Source of the DNA: Methanobacterium sp. UBA294
GTDB lineage: Archaea; Methanobacteriota; Methanobacteria; Methanobacteriales; Methanobacteriaceae
Assembly (NCBI GenBank): GCA_002494495.1
Contig: DACB01000001.1
Location: forward strand, 106,149-170,148
Direction: 5' to 3'
DNA length: 64,000 bases
The notes under the pieces were generated by a model. That model saw only the letters and a program-made list of their open reading frames with translations. It did no database searches and was not told where the DNA came from. The first letter of the stretch is position 1; every line of letters begins with the position of its first letter. A program made the position numbers and the translations under genes. Of the stretch, positions 18,016-26,709 are shown piece by piece.

Positions 18016-18372
18016 ATGACGACCAAATTCTGTTCAAACTGTGGTGTTGAAATAGATAGTTCAACCAGATATTGTAGTAACTGTGGTGCGGAACAAGGTA
18101 GTCCATCTGGTTATGGTCAGCCTTACCAGAGAAATGTGCGTAAACAGAAGAGTGCCGGGCTTGCTGCTGTTTTATCCTTCTTAGTGGTGGGTCTGGGCCA
18201 AGTATATAACGGAGAAGTTGGCAAAGGAGTGCTACTTTTTTTAGGCGCCGTTGTCTCTGGCATACTGATGTATGTTTTAATTGGATTCATCACCTGGATC
18301 ATTATCTGGTTTTATGCCATATACGATGCCTATAATACAGCTAATAGGATCAATGCTGGAGAAATAATTTAA
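18016..18372 (+). CDS. zinc-ribbon TM2-domain membrane protein
   Basis: A 118-residue protein: zinc ribbon at residues 6-24 (C-S-N-C-G-V ... C-S-N-C-G-A), a Gly/Tyr/Gln-rich linker, then a TM2 domain with two helices separated by a short turn (S-A-G-L-A-A-V-L-S-F, GLGQVYNG, then FYAIYDAY). The GLGQ-Y-G and D-A-Y motifs are typical of TM2. Ribosome-binding site GGGAGAG precedes the ATG. Likely part of the operon with the previous gene (25 bp gap). Confidence 0.88.
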   Translation: MTTKFCSNCGVEIDSSTRYCSNCGAEQGSPSGYGQPYQRNVRKQKSAGLAAVLSFLVVGLGQVYNGEVGKGVLLFLGAVVSGILMYVLIGFITWIIIWFYAIYDAYNTANRINAGEII

Positions 18373-18382
18373 CGAGAACTTT

Positions 18383-19398
18383 ATGGCAGATAACTTTGGT
18401 TACTATCAAACCCTTGGAGTAGTCAGGAGTCCAGTCAAGATGATATTAAAAAAGCTTATCGTAGGTTGGCTAAGAAGTACCATCCGGATGTAAGTGATGA
18501 TCCAGATTGTGCTCGTAAATTCCGGGAAGTTAATGAAGCCTAGAATTTGCTGAAGAATACTAAGCAGCGTACAATCTACGATACTAACTATGATGGTTGG
18601 AGTAAATTCTCAGAGGATGAAGCCTACAGTAATAGTCTGGACCATATCATACTTAACCTGATTAATTCATTGAATAATCCTAATTCTTTAATGCGTAATT
18701 ATGCAGTGGAAGCCCTGGTTAAAATTGGTATGCCTGCTTTTGATGCAGTGATGAAGGCATCAAATAGCTCTGATGAAGTGGTAAGGAGAAAGACATGCGA
18801 CATCATGGGACTGATGCGCAATTCTAAGGGAATCCCCCACTTAACTAGATTATTAAATGACCCGGATAGATATGTCCGCAGGAGAGCGGCTAAAGCCCTG
18901 ACTCGTATAGGTGATAAGAGTGCGGTTATTCCACTAATGAATGCATTACAAGACAGTGAAAAGAAAGTCCGATACCGTTCAGCAGAGGCGTTGGGTAAGA
19001 TAAGTGATGAGAGAGCAGTGGAGTCTTTATTAAAATCTATTAACGATCCAAGCAGTACAGTTCGGCGTAAAGTCATAATTGCTCTGGGAGAGATTGGTGA
19101 CACCCAAGCAATAACGCCAATTACAAAATGCTTGCAAGATAAAAGTTCACATTTGCGTTCTACAGCAAGAAAAACCCTTAGTCAAAAGTTCAAGGGAAAA
19201 ATTCGTCCAAGAATCACCTCACAGAAGAAATTTGGCAACATATGTCCTGAATGTTCAAAACCAGTATTGCCCAACTCTAACTTCTGCCCAAATTGTGGTT
19301 TCAAATTAAATCAAAGTGCTGGATTTTGTTCCAATTGTTCAAGCCCTATAGCATCAAACTCTAATTTTTGTACTGTCTGTGGTAAGCCTGTTAAATGA
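18383..19398 (+). pseudogene. DnaJ-HEAT-zinc-ribbon gene broken by frameshift and stop
   Basis: An ATG at 18383 starts a J-domain (N-F-G-Y-Y-Q-T-L-G-V). Between about 18418 and 18430 the frame shifts, continuing as QDDIKKAYRRLAKKYHPDV with an intact HPD motif. An in-frame TAG at 18541-18543 then interrupts the J-domain (N-E-A-stop-N-L-L-K-N, where Tyr is expected). The frame is then open to 19398: about five HEAT repeats (AVEALVKIG, AAKALTRIG, SAEALGKIS) and two C-terminal zinc ribbons. The HEAT part could still be made from an internal TTG at 18547. The domain set suggests a co-chaperone-like scaffold. Confidence 0.8.
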
Positions 19399-19500
19399 AT
19401 AGTTCATGAAGCAGTTTGTAGATGGAAACTGACCAATTTATTTAGATTAATGGATAAAAATAATAATATAAAACAGGATAATACTTAATTTGTTGGTAAA

Positions 19501-19641
19501 ATGTGCGATACATGTGACTTCTGCGGCAATCCCGGATTAGGAAGATGTATAGTATGCAACCGTTGCTACTGTAGGGACCATATGGGCAGTGATGGGTACT
19601 GCATTGATTGTTTCTTTGGTACAGGATTGTTTGAAGATTAG
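19501..19641 (+). CDS. 46-residue cysteine-rich zinc-finger protein
   Basis: Small open frame from ATG to TAG encoding nine cysteines and one histidine in 46 residues: C-D-T-C-D-F-C-G-N, then C-I-V-C-N-R-C-Y-C-R-D-H, then C-I-D-C. The spacing fits two interleaved zinc sites of a B-box or treble-clef type. A TATA-like stretch near 19465-19475 and no clear ribosome-binding site. It ends 19 bp before the HD-domain gene, so the two may be cotranscribed. Function unknown. Confidence 0.7.
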   Translation: MCDTCDFCGNPGLGRCIVCNRCYCRDHMGSDGYCIDCFFGTGLFED

Positions 19642-19660
19642 TAAAAAATGAGAGAGTAAT

Positions 19661-20644
19661 ATGAACGATAACCCAGAAAATGGTCAAAAGAATCTTTTTG
19701 AAACCTCTCATAAGGTTGATGAAGTCGTTGAAGAAATATCCGCTTGTTCTAAATCTGATGAAGATTTAGTGGAGAATCTCAACTGTCAGAAAAGTATTTG
19801 CTCATCATTTGTTGTAATAAAAAAGAATATCAGAACATCAGCAAAAGGCCGAGATTATATAGATTTAACATTAGGTGATAAGACCGGCCAGATTGACGGC
19901 CGTGTTTTTCCAGAGGAGGGGGTTCAAGATATCTTTAATACCATAATCTCTGGCAGCATCTATAAATGTGATGGACAAGTTAACGAGTTTCCCCCGGATT
20001 CAGGGAAATACAACCTTGTTATCAACTATCTGGTGGAATTACCTCCCGATGAATACATCCTGGAGGACTATGTTAAAACATCCAGCAATGATAAAGATGA
20101 ATTGATAAAATACATTATTTCCACTATTAAAGAAATCAAGAACCCTGAACTTAAAAATCTTCTTAAATCCTTCTTTTGCGACAATAGATTCAGCGAAGAA
20201 TTCTACACAGCCCCTGCAGCGAAATTCTACCACCATAGTTATGTCGGAGGTCTGTTAGATCACTCAGTGGAGGTTTTAAAGATCTGTAAAACCCTCCAAG
20301 ATATATTCCCGGGGATGGATAAGGATCTCTTATACACCGCTGCTTTAATACATGACATTGGTAAGATCAGGGCCTATGATTACGATAATCTAAGCACAAA
20401 GATGTCAGAAGAAGGAAAACTACTGGATCACCTGTACCTGTCTGGAGTGATGGTTGAAGAAAAATTAAATGATGTAAATATTTCAAAAGAGCTCTCCAAC
20501 CAACTAATGCATATAATATTAAGCCATCATGGAAAGGTAAGTCTTGGCTGGGGAAGCATTGTGGACCCTAAAACACCTGAAGCAGTAGCTTTGCACTATG
20601 CAGACCTCTTAGATGCCCGGGTTAAGGATATGTTTAATGAATAG
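19661..20644 (+). CDS. OB-fold/HD-domain protein, YhaM-like 3'-5' exoribonuclease
   Basis: A 327-residue protein. Residues about 45-125 form an OB-fold nucleic-acid-binding domain (RDYIDLTLGDKTGQI, DGRVFPEE). Residues about 165-320 form an HD phosphohydrolase domain with H-H-S-Y-V-G-G-L-L-D-H-S, the metal-binding HD in ALIHDIGK, and I-L-S-H-H-G. This is the domain order of YhaM/CBF1-type 3'-5' exonucleases. Likely a cytosolic RNA or DNA exonuclease. ATG preceded by weak GAGAGTAAT. Confidence 0.87.
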   Translation: MNDNPENGQKNLFETSHKVDEVVEEISACSKSDEDLVENLNCQKSICSSFVVIKKNIRTSAKGRDYIDLTLGDKTGQIDGRVFPEEGVQDIFNTIISGSIYKCDGQVNEFPPDSGKYNLVINYLVELPPDEYILEDYVKTSSNDKDELIKYIISTIKEIKNPELKNLLKSFFCDNRFSEEFYTAPAAKFYHHSYVGGLLDHSVEVLKICKTLQDIFPGMDKDLLYTAALIHDIGKIRAYDYDNLSTKMSEEGKLLDHLYLSGVMVEEKLNDVNISKELSNQLMHIILSHHGKVSLGWGSIVDPKTPEAVALHYADLLDARVKDMFNE

Positions 20645-20735
20645 AATTTTTTTTTGATATAGTAAATTAGTTTTTCTATCTGAAAAACTTTGACGAATAA
20701 TATATCCTTATTTAAAAACAAGGACGGAATTCATA

Positions 20736-21668
20736 ATGGAATTAAAAATTAGATCACGCGGATCCTTAATCGGCCTGGCAGTCGGCGACGCCCTGGGCGT
20801 GCCGGTTGAATTCTGTTCTCCGGGAAGTTTTGAAGAAGTTACAGATATGCGGGGTGGCGGATCCTTTGGTTTGGAAGCTGGCGAATGGACTGATGACACC
20901 TCCATGGCTTTATGTCTGGCTGAAAGTTTAATAGAGAAAAATGGGTTTGATCCGGTGGATCAGCTGGAAAGGTACCTTAAATGGTACCGGGAAGGCTACC
21001 TATCAGTTAATGGAGAATGTTTTGACATTGGTAAAACCATTGTTGAAGCCCTACTTAGATTTGAAGAAACCCATCAACCCTACTGCGGACCCGATTATGA
21101 GCGCTCTGCAGGGAATGGTTCAATCATGCGCCTGGCGCCCATTGCTATATTTTATTATTCAGAGCCAAAACAGGCAATTGAATATGCTGGTTTAAGCTCA
21201 CAGACCACCCACCAACATCCACTTACCATGGATGCCTGTAAATATATGGCCGGTATAATGGTAGGAGCTTTAACTGGAGCTTCCAAGGAGGAAATATTAT
21301 CTGAAAGATATACTCCCATACCAGGATACTGGGATGAGAACCCATTACCAGAAGAGATTGATGAAATTGCCTGTGGTTCATTTAAAGAAAAAGAACCACC
21401 AGAGATAAGAGGCAGCGGATTTGTGGTCAGATCACTGGAAGCAGCTTTATGGGCGTTCTATAGGACAGGTAACTTTAAAGATGGATGCCTTAAAGCGGTG
21501 AATCTGGGAGATGATGCAGATACTACTGGAGCTATCTACGGCCAGATAGCCGGGGCATATTATGGTGAATCAGGTATACCTGAAAATTGGAAAAATAAGC
21601 TAGCCAAATTTGATTTAATTAGAGATATGGCTGATAAACTCTTGCAAGCCTCATATATTTCCTGGTAA
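20736..21668 (+). CDS. ADP-ribosylglycohydrolase family protein
   Basis: A 310-residue ARH/DraG-type enzyme. The two-metal site motifs are present in order: GLAVGDALG, WTDDTSMAL (T-D-D metal ligands), GNGSIMR, and the C-terminal GDDADTTGAIYG (the D-D-A-D-T metal ligands). Members remove ADP-ribose from proteins or other substrates, or hydrolyse related glycosides, in the cytosol. Monocistronic; convergent with the phosphatase gene. The nearby macromolecule it acts on is not evident. Confidence 0.93.
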   Translation: MELKIRSRGSLIGLAVGDALGVPVEFCSPGSFEEVTDMRGGGSFGLEAGEWTDDTSMALCLAESLIEKNGFDPVDQLERYLKWYREGYLSVNGECFDIGKTIVEALLRFEETHQPYCGPDYERSAGNGSIMRLAPIAIFYYSEPKQAIEYAGLSSQTTHQHPLTMDACKYMAGIMVGALTGASKEEILSERYTPIPGYWDENPLPEEIDEIACGSFKEKEPPEIRGSGFVVRSLEAALWAFYRTGNFKDGCLKAVNLGDDADTTGAIYGQIAGAYYGESGIPENWKNKLAKFDLIRDMADKLLQASYISW

Positions 21669-21678
21669 TATGATGAAG

Positions 21679-21716
21679 TCTTATTCTAAATATAACCAAA
21701 TTCTTATTCTAAATAT
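21679..21716. repeat. tandem direct repeat, 15-bp unit, 23-bp period
   Basis: TCTTATTCTAAATAT occurs at 21679-21693 and again at 21702-21716. It lies in the space between two convergent genes and overlaps the last codons of the phosphatase gene. One of several short tandem repeats near gene ends in this window. Confidence 0.7.
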
Positions 21717-22462
21717 CTAACCATACCTAACAAGTCACGACCTGTATTTATCCGAGCTTCCAGGTCCAGTTCCACATAGGCCTTCTTTCCCATGCCGAAG
21801 CTGGATGAGACCACCAACTGGTTTCCGTTTAGTTCCACCCCATCTACTGGGGTGTGGCCTACTATGGATGTCTTGCACCCGAATTTTGAAAGGAAGGGGT
21901 CCAGGTAGTTCCTGCTTAGAGAGTAGTTTCTATCCCAGAGCATCTCATAGAGAACCCGGTCATGCTTATAATCTGTTATATTTTTAATGTCATCAGGACT
22001 TTTCAAGGATTTGGAAGGTCCTGCATGGCTTATCAATACTCGATTCCTGGTTCTAACTGCAATTGCCAGCTTTTTAAACAGGTCATTGTAGGTGTGTAAT
22101 TTATCATCTGCATGTTCTCCGTATTCCTCTTCTAAAAGGTTCAGGTACTGGAAGTTTTGATTATAACCTGCTTTATAGACGCTTGTTCCTGTAAGCTGCG
22201 CCCATTCATGGTTGCCCAGGAGAACGTGGAAGTTATCCTCATTTTCGTAGTGTTCTTTTACTGATTCTATGATCTCCAGGGAACCATCATCTGGTTCTAT
22301 GCTGTGTATGAAATCTCCAGTTAATATGAAGTGGTTGTCTTTTCCAAATTCGTCCCAGAGTTCAAGATATTTTTGATAATCATCCCAGTGACCATGTATA
22401 TCGGTTACGATAAATGCCCTGCCTTTGGCAGGTAATTCTACCAGTTTATTAAACTCTTTCAT
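21704..22462 (-). CDS. calcineurin-like metallophosphoesterase
   Basis: A 252-residue protein with the phosphoesterase metal motifs D-I-H-G-H, GDFIHS (G-D variant), GNHEWA, SHAGP and a final GHTPVDG. The arrangement resembles PPP-type phosphatases or ApaH-like diadenosine hydrolases rather than nucleases. The ATG overlaps the stop of the small CopG-like gene upstream (ATGA), so the two are translationally coupled and the regulator probably controls this enzyme. Confidence 0.9.
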   Translation of the reverse strand: MKEFNKLVELPAKGRAFIVTDIHGHWDDYQKYLELWDEFGKDNHFILTGDFIHSIEPDDGSLEIIESVKEHYENEDNFHVLLGNHEWAQLTGTSVYKAGYNQNFQYLNLLEEEYGEHADDKLHTYNDLFKKLAIAVRTRNRVLISHAGPSKSLKSPDDIKNITDYKHDRVLYEMLWDRNYSLSRNYLDPFLSKFGCKTSIVGHTPVDGVELNGNQLVVSSSFGMGKKAYVELDLEARINTGRDLLGMVRYLE

Positions 22463-22635
22463 CTTTCCTTTTCTTTCTCCCTTCTTTCTATATATTCCAC
22501 CAATGCCTCTCTCATATAATGGCTGCGGGGGTTGCTCTTTGACCTGGCATATTTATCATAGCGGTCTATTAAATCTCTCGGTATTTTAAGGCTAATCTGT
22601 GACATAACCTGCTTTTGATCATCACTATTACTCAT
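22459..22635 (-). CDS. CopG-type ribbon-helix-helix regulator
   Basis: A 58-residue protein. After a short N-terminus it has a beta strand (S-Q-I-S-L-K-I-P), helix A (R-D-L-I-D-R-Y-D-K-Y-A), the turn S-K-S-N-P-R-S, and helix B (H-Y-M-R-E-A-L-V-E-Y-I). This is the RHH fold of CopG/NikR/antitoxin-like DNA-binding dimers. A GGTGAT site precedes the ATG at 22633-22635. It overlaps the phosphatase start by 4 bp. The arrangement recalls a regulator-enzyme or antitoxin-toxin pair. Confidence 0.85.
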   Translation of the reverse strand: MSNSDDQKQVMSQISLKIPRDLIDRYDKYARSKSNPRSHYMREALVEYIERREKEKER

Positions 22636-22784
22636 ATGTAATCACCCTTTAGGTAGTTATATGTATCACATTTAATATTATATAAATATTTGTTAAATTT
22701 TATTGTATCACGTTTTCTAATAATAGTTAAAGTAGAGAAAGACTAACCTAGACATGAAAAAAAATTATGGTAGTGTAATGAATT

Positions 22785-23030
22785 TTGATTATATGTCCAG
22801 ACTGCAACACAGAAAACCGGGAAAACGCAAGATACTGCCAGTAATGCGGGAACAAATTAGAGGAAGACCAAACACCAAACTGTCCTGCCTGTAATCAGGG
22901 CCGATTAACCGAAAAAATCCATAAAGGAACTTTCAGCACCAAATACACCTACCAGTGCAATATCTGTAGAGCTGTATTTGAAGAGAAGAGCGATAAATAC
23001 AAACTCACCTACATAGACGATAAGGTTTAA
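22785..23030 (+). pseudogene. zinc-ribbon protein gene interrupted by TAA
   Basis: Reading from TTG at 22785, 81 sense positions encode a double zinc ribbon: I-C-P-D-C-N-T-E-N-x-x-N-A-R-Y-C-Q, stop, C-G-N-K, then CPACNQGRL and CNICRAVF. The TAA at 22842-22844 sits where Lys is usual in the C-x-K-C-G module. Except for that codon the frame is intact to the TAA at 23028-23030. A single base change (AAA or AAG to TAA) explains it. A sequencing error is possible. Confidence 0.7.
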
Positions 23031-23080
23031 TCCCTTTTTAGAGATTAATATAATAATTAAAAATAAAATTTATTAAATTT

Positions 23081-23170
<90 letters not shown>

Positions 23171-23350
23171 GTAACGCACATTTATTTTTTATAAACCTTT
23201 TTTTTATCATCTTGTCAAGTAAGTTTAGTATTCAATCGGCAATTTTGAATACATATTTTCGAAGGTTTACATTCTTTTTCATGGAGATCTTTCAGAGTTT
23301 AAATGTACACAACTTGATTTAGATAGGATTTAAATAAAGTTGCTGACTTG

Positions 23351-23686
23351 TTATATGATACAGATCTTATAATATTCAATTTTTTTTGCCTTTCCTTGCT
23401 TACAGAAATATCTTTCTGGTTCTAATTTGTATCCATCCCAAATAGGGCATTCGTTGCATTTACATACTTTTTTTGTATCTATATCTGTGCAACTAGCCTG
23501 CCCTGTAGTACAGTATAAGCCAGGAAAACGCCCTTCATCTAATCGCATGGGACTGTCCAGATCCTGATAGGTCATTAAAAGCATTATCTTTTCTTTATCT
23601 TTTGCGCATTGGCTTTCTATCTGGACAGCGCACTTGGTGCACAAACATTTTCGGATATTTTCCATACTAAAATCTATCTCGGTCAT
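23351..23686 (-). CDS. DUF2769 family cysteine-rich protein
   Basis: A 111-residue protein with about ten cysteines grouped as C-L-C-T-K-C near residue 14, C-A near 27, C-T-T and C-T near 60, then KVCKCNECPIW and a late C-K. The N-terminal pattern (N-I-R-K-C-L-C-x-K-C) and the closing C-x-C-x2-C-P match DUF2769, a family found mostly in methanogens. The cysteines probably hold an Fe-S cluster or zinc. Function unknown; single gene. Confidence 0.85.
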   Translation of the reverse strand: MTEIDFSMENIRKCLCTKCAVQIESQCAKDKEKIMLLMTYQDLDSPMRLDEGRFPGLYCTTGQASCTDIDTKKVCKCNECPIWDGYKLEPERYFCKQGKAKKIEYYKICII

Positions 23687-23861
23687 AATAAACGCTTATT
23701 AAAAATATTCATGAGAAAATTATTATTTGTATAAAAAAAAATTTGAAGATAATCCACAGAAGCTAAGATTATTATATTACTTAGATATTTATTATGTAAT
23801 TATTCAAATAAAAATTTTAATTAAAAATTACATAAATACAAATCGATTAGATCTTTAAATA

Positions 23862-23942
23862 TCATCCCTTCTTCAGGAATTTCTGAAGAAATTTGGGATA
23901 TGACCTCAGAAACTTCTCCTTCTCATCAACACACTCGGACAT
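23862..23942 (-). CDS. possible 26-residue small protein
   Basis: A short frame from ATG to TGA coding for an amphipathic, basic peptide (K-E-K-F-L-R-S-Y-P-K-F-L-Q-K-F-L-K-K-G). The only support is its non-random composition; there is no good ribosome-binding site. A near-perfect inverted repeat, CTTCAG-GAATTT-CTGAAG (23871-23888), lies inside it, so the stretch could also be a structured untranslated element. Confidence 0.25.
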   Translation of the reverse strand: MSECVDEKEKFLRSYPKFLQKFLKKG

Positions 23943-23987
23943 ATCTTAACAGTCTCTGGGCGTTTAAATAAAAAATATAATTTTTTT

Positions 23988-24644
23988 TTATTTCATCCAT
24001 TTGGTTGCTTTTTGTGTGCTTGGGCGTGGTGTGGGGTTGGGAATGGTTTCAGGATATCCTATGGCGCATCCGTTTAGGGCATATTTTCCATATGGTAGTT
24101 CTAATAATTTCATTAGTTGTTCATCTTCTGCCATCTGGCTGGTGAGGGATATTAACTGAAAACCCAGATTTAATGCAGTTGTTTTAAGCCACATATTCTC
24201 AAGCACATGGGCTAATGATTCTTGTTCTGCTGGAGGAATGCCTCTAAGTTCAGCTATTATAATAAAGTATGGAGCTGTTGATACACCAGGAATACCTTTA
24301 TCACCAATCATTTTAAGTCTATTTAAGAATGGCTGGAATTTGGATTTCATGTATGGTTTCTCGCTTATTAGACCTTCAAAGTGTTTAACTCCTTCGGCAG
24401 CTTTATTTTCCATTAAAAGAGCTAGAGTTTTAATACTATCAGTTCCTTTTTCAAAGACGTAAAAACGTCTAAAATCCTTATTATCCCCTACTGCGGCAGC
24501 AGCATAAGGTGCTAACATTCCTGCTTCTATAATATCTTCAATATCTTTCTTTAAAGGTTTATCATCCTTAAAAATTCGTACAGAGCGTCTTGACTGAATA
24601 ATTTCGTCTAAAATTAAATTTCGCTCATTTGTATTATTTTCCAT
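23988..24644 (-). CDS. nitroreductase family protein
   Basis: A 218-residue FMN-binding nitroreductase-fold protein: N-terminal S-R-R-S-V-R-I-F (phosphate-binding), LAPYAAAA region, and C-terminal ALNGCAIGYP with the usual flavin-contacting G-Y-P. Such proteins use NAD(P)H or reduced deazaflavin to reduce nitro compounds, quinones or other substrates; the physiological substrate is unknown. A strong GGAGGG site precedes the ATG at 24642-24644. Confidence 0.9.
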   Translation of the reverse strand: MENNTNERNLILDEIIQSRRSVRIFKDDKPLKKDIEDIIEAGMLAPYAAAAVGDNKDFRRFYVFEKGTDSIKTLALLMENKAAEGVKHFEGLISEKPYMKSKFQPFLNRLKMIGDKGIPGVSTAPYFIIIAELRGIPPAEQESLAHVLENMWLKTTALNLGFQLISLTSQMAEDEQLMKLLELPYGKYALNGCAIGYPETIPNPTPRPSTQKATKWMK

Positions 24645-24981
24645 TTAATACCCTCCTAAGAATTAATTAATTATATCTAATATTATTATTCACTTAGAGA
24701 TTTTTATATTTATAGCTGAATTGAATTTAATCAATTTACATTGGTTGAATGGGATATTTCTAATGGTTATTCGCTCTGTTTATTTGTTTATTACCATTGT
24801 GCATATTTTCGACCCATTTTAAATCATTTCATCATATACCTGTTCAGCATAAAAAATTAAGTATCTTAAATTAGATAATAATATTATCAATTACTTTAAC
24901 GCCCAGTGGGATTTGGATAAATAAAACCTCAATAGTTGAAGATTTAATAAAATTTTATATTTTAATGGGGGAGATTTTTGT
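24645..24981. other. intergenic region, 337 bp
   Basis: Divergent promoter region between the nitroreductase and hemerythrin-like genes. A TATA-like stretch at about 24953-24962 may serve the latter. No other structure or coding frame is supported. Confidence 0.4.
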
Positions 24982-25653
24982 ATGGTTTATGAACCAAATC
25001 TGGCAATTGATTTACTTTGCACTCATAATGTTATTACTCGTTCTCTGGAAGTGGCTGCTGAACATTGTGGTCAATCATTAAGATCTGGTGAGCTTGATGA
25101 AGCATCAAAAGATGGATTTATTGATTATCTCGAGTGTATTAGAACAGTGCTAACCACACATCATCACTTGGAAACTCAAAAAGTGTTTCCATATTTCCAG
25201 AATAAAATACCTGAATTACCAGTTAAACAATTAAATCAAGAACATGGAAAAATTGGAATACATTTAATTAAATTTGATGATATAATCCCAGATTTAAAGG
25301 GTGATTCGCTAATTCCATCTTTAGAACAATTGAATGAGGCATTAACTGGTATTAATCATGTATGGTATCCCCATAAAGAGTTGGAGGAGAAATATTTCAC
25401 GGTTGAAAAAATTGGTAACCTGGTGGATAAAGATGAAATGAGGGGTCAGTCAGAAATTTATCGAGAATTTATTATAGAACGTTATCAACCTGACTACCTG
25501 GTTATGCCCTTCCAATTTTATAATCTGCCCCCAAAAGAACGTGATATTTGGGCCCAAAAATTTCCAGAGATATTTACCCATAAACTCATATCCACCGAAT
25601 GGAAGGATAAATGGTCAAATATGGCTGAATTCTTTTACCCTGACGTCGAATAG
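24982..25653 (+). CDS. hemerythrin-like (HHE) domain protein
   Basis: A 223-residue helical protein. Conserved metal-ligand candidates occur in the hemerythrin order: T-H-N-V-I (His), T-T-H-H-H-L-E-T-Q-K-V-F-P-Y (H-x-x-x-E), N-Q-E-H-G-K-I-G (E-H), and H-V-W-Y-P-H-K-E-L-E-E (H-x4-H-x2-E). The C-terminal 70 residues are an extension with a P-F-Q-F-Y-N-L-P-P-K-E-R segment. Likely an oxygen- or iron-sensing or repair protein. Ribosome-binding site GGGGGAG upstream. Confidence 0.85.
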   Translation: MVYEPNLAIDLLCTHNVITRSLEVAAEHCGQSLRSGELDEASKDGFIDYLECIRTVLTTHHHLETQKVFPYFQNKIPELPVKQLNQEHGKIGIHLIKFDDIIPDLKGDSLIPSLEQLNEALTGINHVWYPHKELEEKYFTVEKIGNLVDKDEMRGQSEIYREFIIERYQPDYLVMPFQFYNLPPKERDIWAQKFPEIFTHKLISTEWKDKWSNMAEFFYPDVE

Positions 25654-25757
25654 CTCTAAATAATATAATAATGAAGTTATAAAGATATGAAAATAATGAA
25701 GTAAAAAAAATATAAAAATTAAATTCTTTTAATCTTATACTGAATCCTGTTGTTAGT

Positions 25758-26042
25758 TTAAACCTGGTAAATTGTGACTTCCATTTCTTCGGCCACCAGA
25801 TCTTCAATGGCCTGGCCAAAGGCTTGGAAATGATCAGTTTCTGTGTGGGTGTCCAATGCTTCCTTATTTTCCCATTTTTCAAGCACCATGAGGATGTTTT
25901 CGTCCTCTGTGCTGGAGTAAAGATCATAGTTCATGCATCCTGGTTCTTTTCTGGTTGTTTCAACCAAATCATTTGAATTTTCTATAATTTTATCTCTCTG
26001 GCCTGGTTTTGCAGTTATTTTTGCAGTTACTAATAACATCAT
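25758..26042 (-). CDS. ABM-domain (antibiotic biosynthesis monooxygenase-like) protein
   Basis: About 95 residues of dimeric ferredoxin-like fold: V-T-A-K-I-T-A-K-P-G-Q-R-D-K, E-P-G-C-M-N-Y-D-L-Y, and L-E-K-W-E-N-K-E-A-L-D-T-H. Such small ABM proteins (YgiN-like) are quinol oxidases, monooxygenases or of unknown role. The GGAGG site at 26048-26052 supports ATG at 26042 or the next ATG at 26039 rather than a start at 26057. Precedes the TetR gene in the same direction. Confidence 0.87.
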   Translation of the reverse strand: MMLLVTAKITAKPGQRDKIIENSNDLVETTRKEPGCMNYDLYSSTEDENILMVLEKWENKEALDTHTETDHFQAFGQAIEDLVAEEMEVTIYQV

Positions 26043-26109
26043 CCAATCCTCCGTCATTTAAAATATTTAATCATCTATTGAATAAAAAAATGCTGTTTAT
26101 TGTTTGAAT

Positions 26110-26709
26110 TCATGCAGTATGATTTAAGGAGATAAATTCCCATATACGCCCGATGGTTATATTTACCCTGGTTTTCAGTGGTATTTCTGGCAAGGCTATT
26201 CCCATTAATATATTTCCCACCATTGTAGTTTCAATGGAAGTGGCAAGTTCAACTGGATCTATATCATTCCTTATGGTGCCCTGGTCTATGCCTTCTTCAA
26301 CTACTTCTAATATGAAATCCAGGAGGGAATTATAGAATTCTGAGTATTTTTCGCTTACTGGTTTGAATTTTTTAACTCCTTCCATCAAGAGCATATGTAA
26401 CGTTCTATAATCAATTATAACTGAATCTGATAGGTGTGCATCTCCAATAAGGGATAACATAACTATTTTTAACTTATCTTGGGGTGTACCTGTGCATTTC
26501 CGCAGTCTTAGCATGGTGGATTTGAAGTAATCGAAGATGTATGTTTCTATTACTTCGATTAGCAGGTCATCCTTGCTTTGGAAGTAGTGGTAAAATCCTC
26601 CAGTGGTGATGTTGGATGATTGTTTAATTTCACTTAATGAGACATCAGAAAATCCATTTTTTAGGAATAACTTTAATGATTCTTCCATGATTCGATTTTT
26701 TGTTCCCAT
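26110..26709 (-). CDS. TetR family transcriptional regulator
   Basis: A 199-residue repressor with the TetR N-terminal HTH: I-M-E-E-S-L-K-L-F-L-K-N-G-F, V-S-L-S-E-I, and recognition helix T-T-G-G-F-Y-H-Y-F-Q-S-K-D-D-L. The C-terminal ligand domain is all helical. It is divergent from the alcohol dehydrogenase gene 400 bp away and lies upstream of the ABM gene, so it may control either. The shared palindromic motif at 27031 and 28347 is a candidate site for it. Confidence 0.9.
   Translation of the reverse strand: MGTKNRIMEESLKLFLKNGFSDVSLSEIKQSSNITTGGFYHYFQSKDDLLIEVIETYIFDYFKSTMLRLRKCTGTPQDKLKIVMLSLIGDAHLSDSVIIDYRTLHMLLMEGVKKFKPVSEKYSEFYNSLLDFILEVVEEGIDQGTIRNDIDPVELATSIETTMVGNILMGIALPEIPLKTRVNITIGRIWEFISLNHTA

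Noticed and set aside
22842..22844. Recoding of TAA, or pyrrolysine-like insertion
   Set aside because: Pyrrolysine uses TAG and is not expected in this order; a simple nonsense change fits better.
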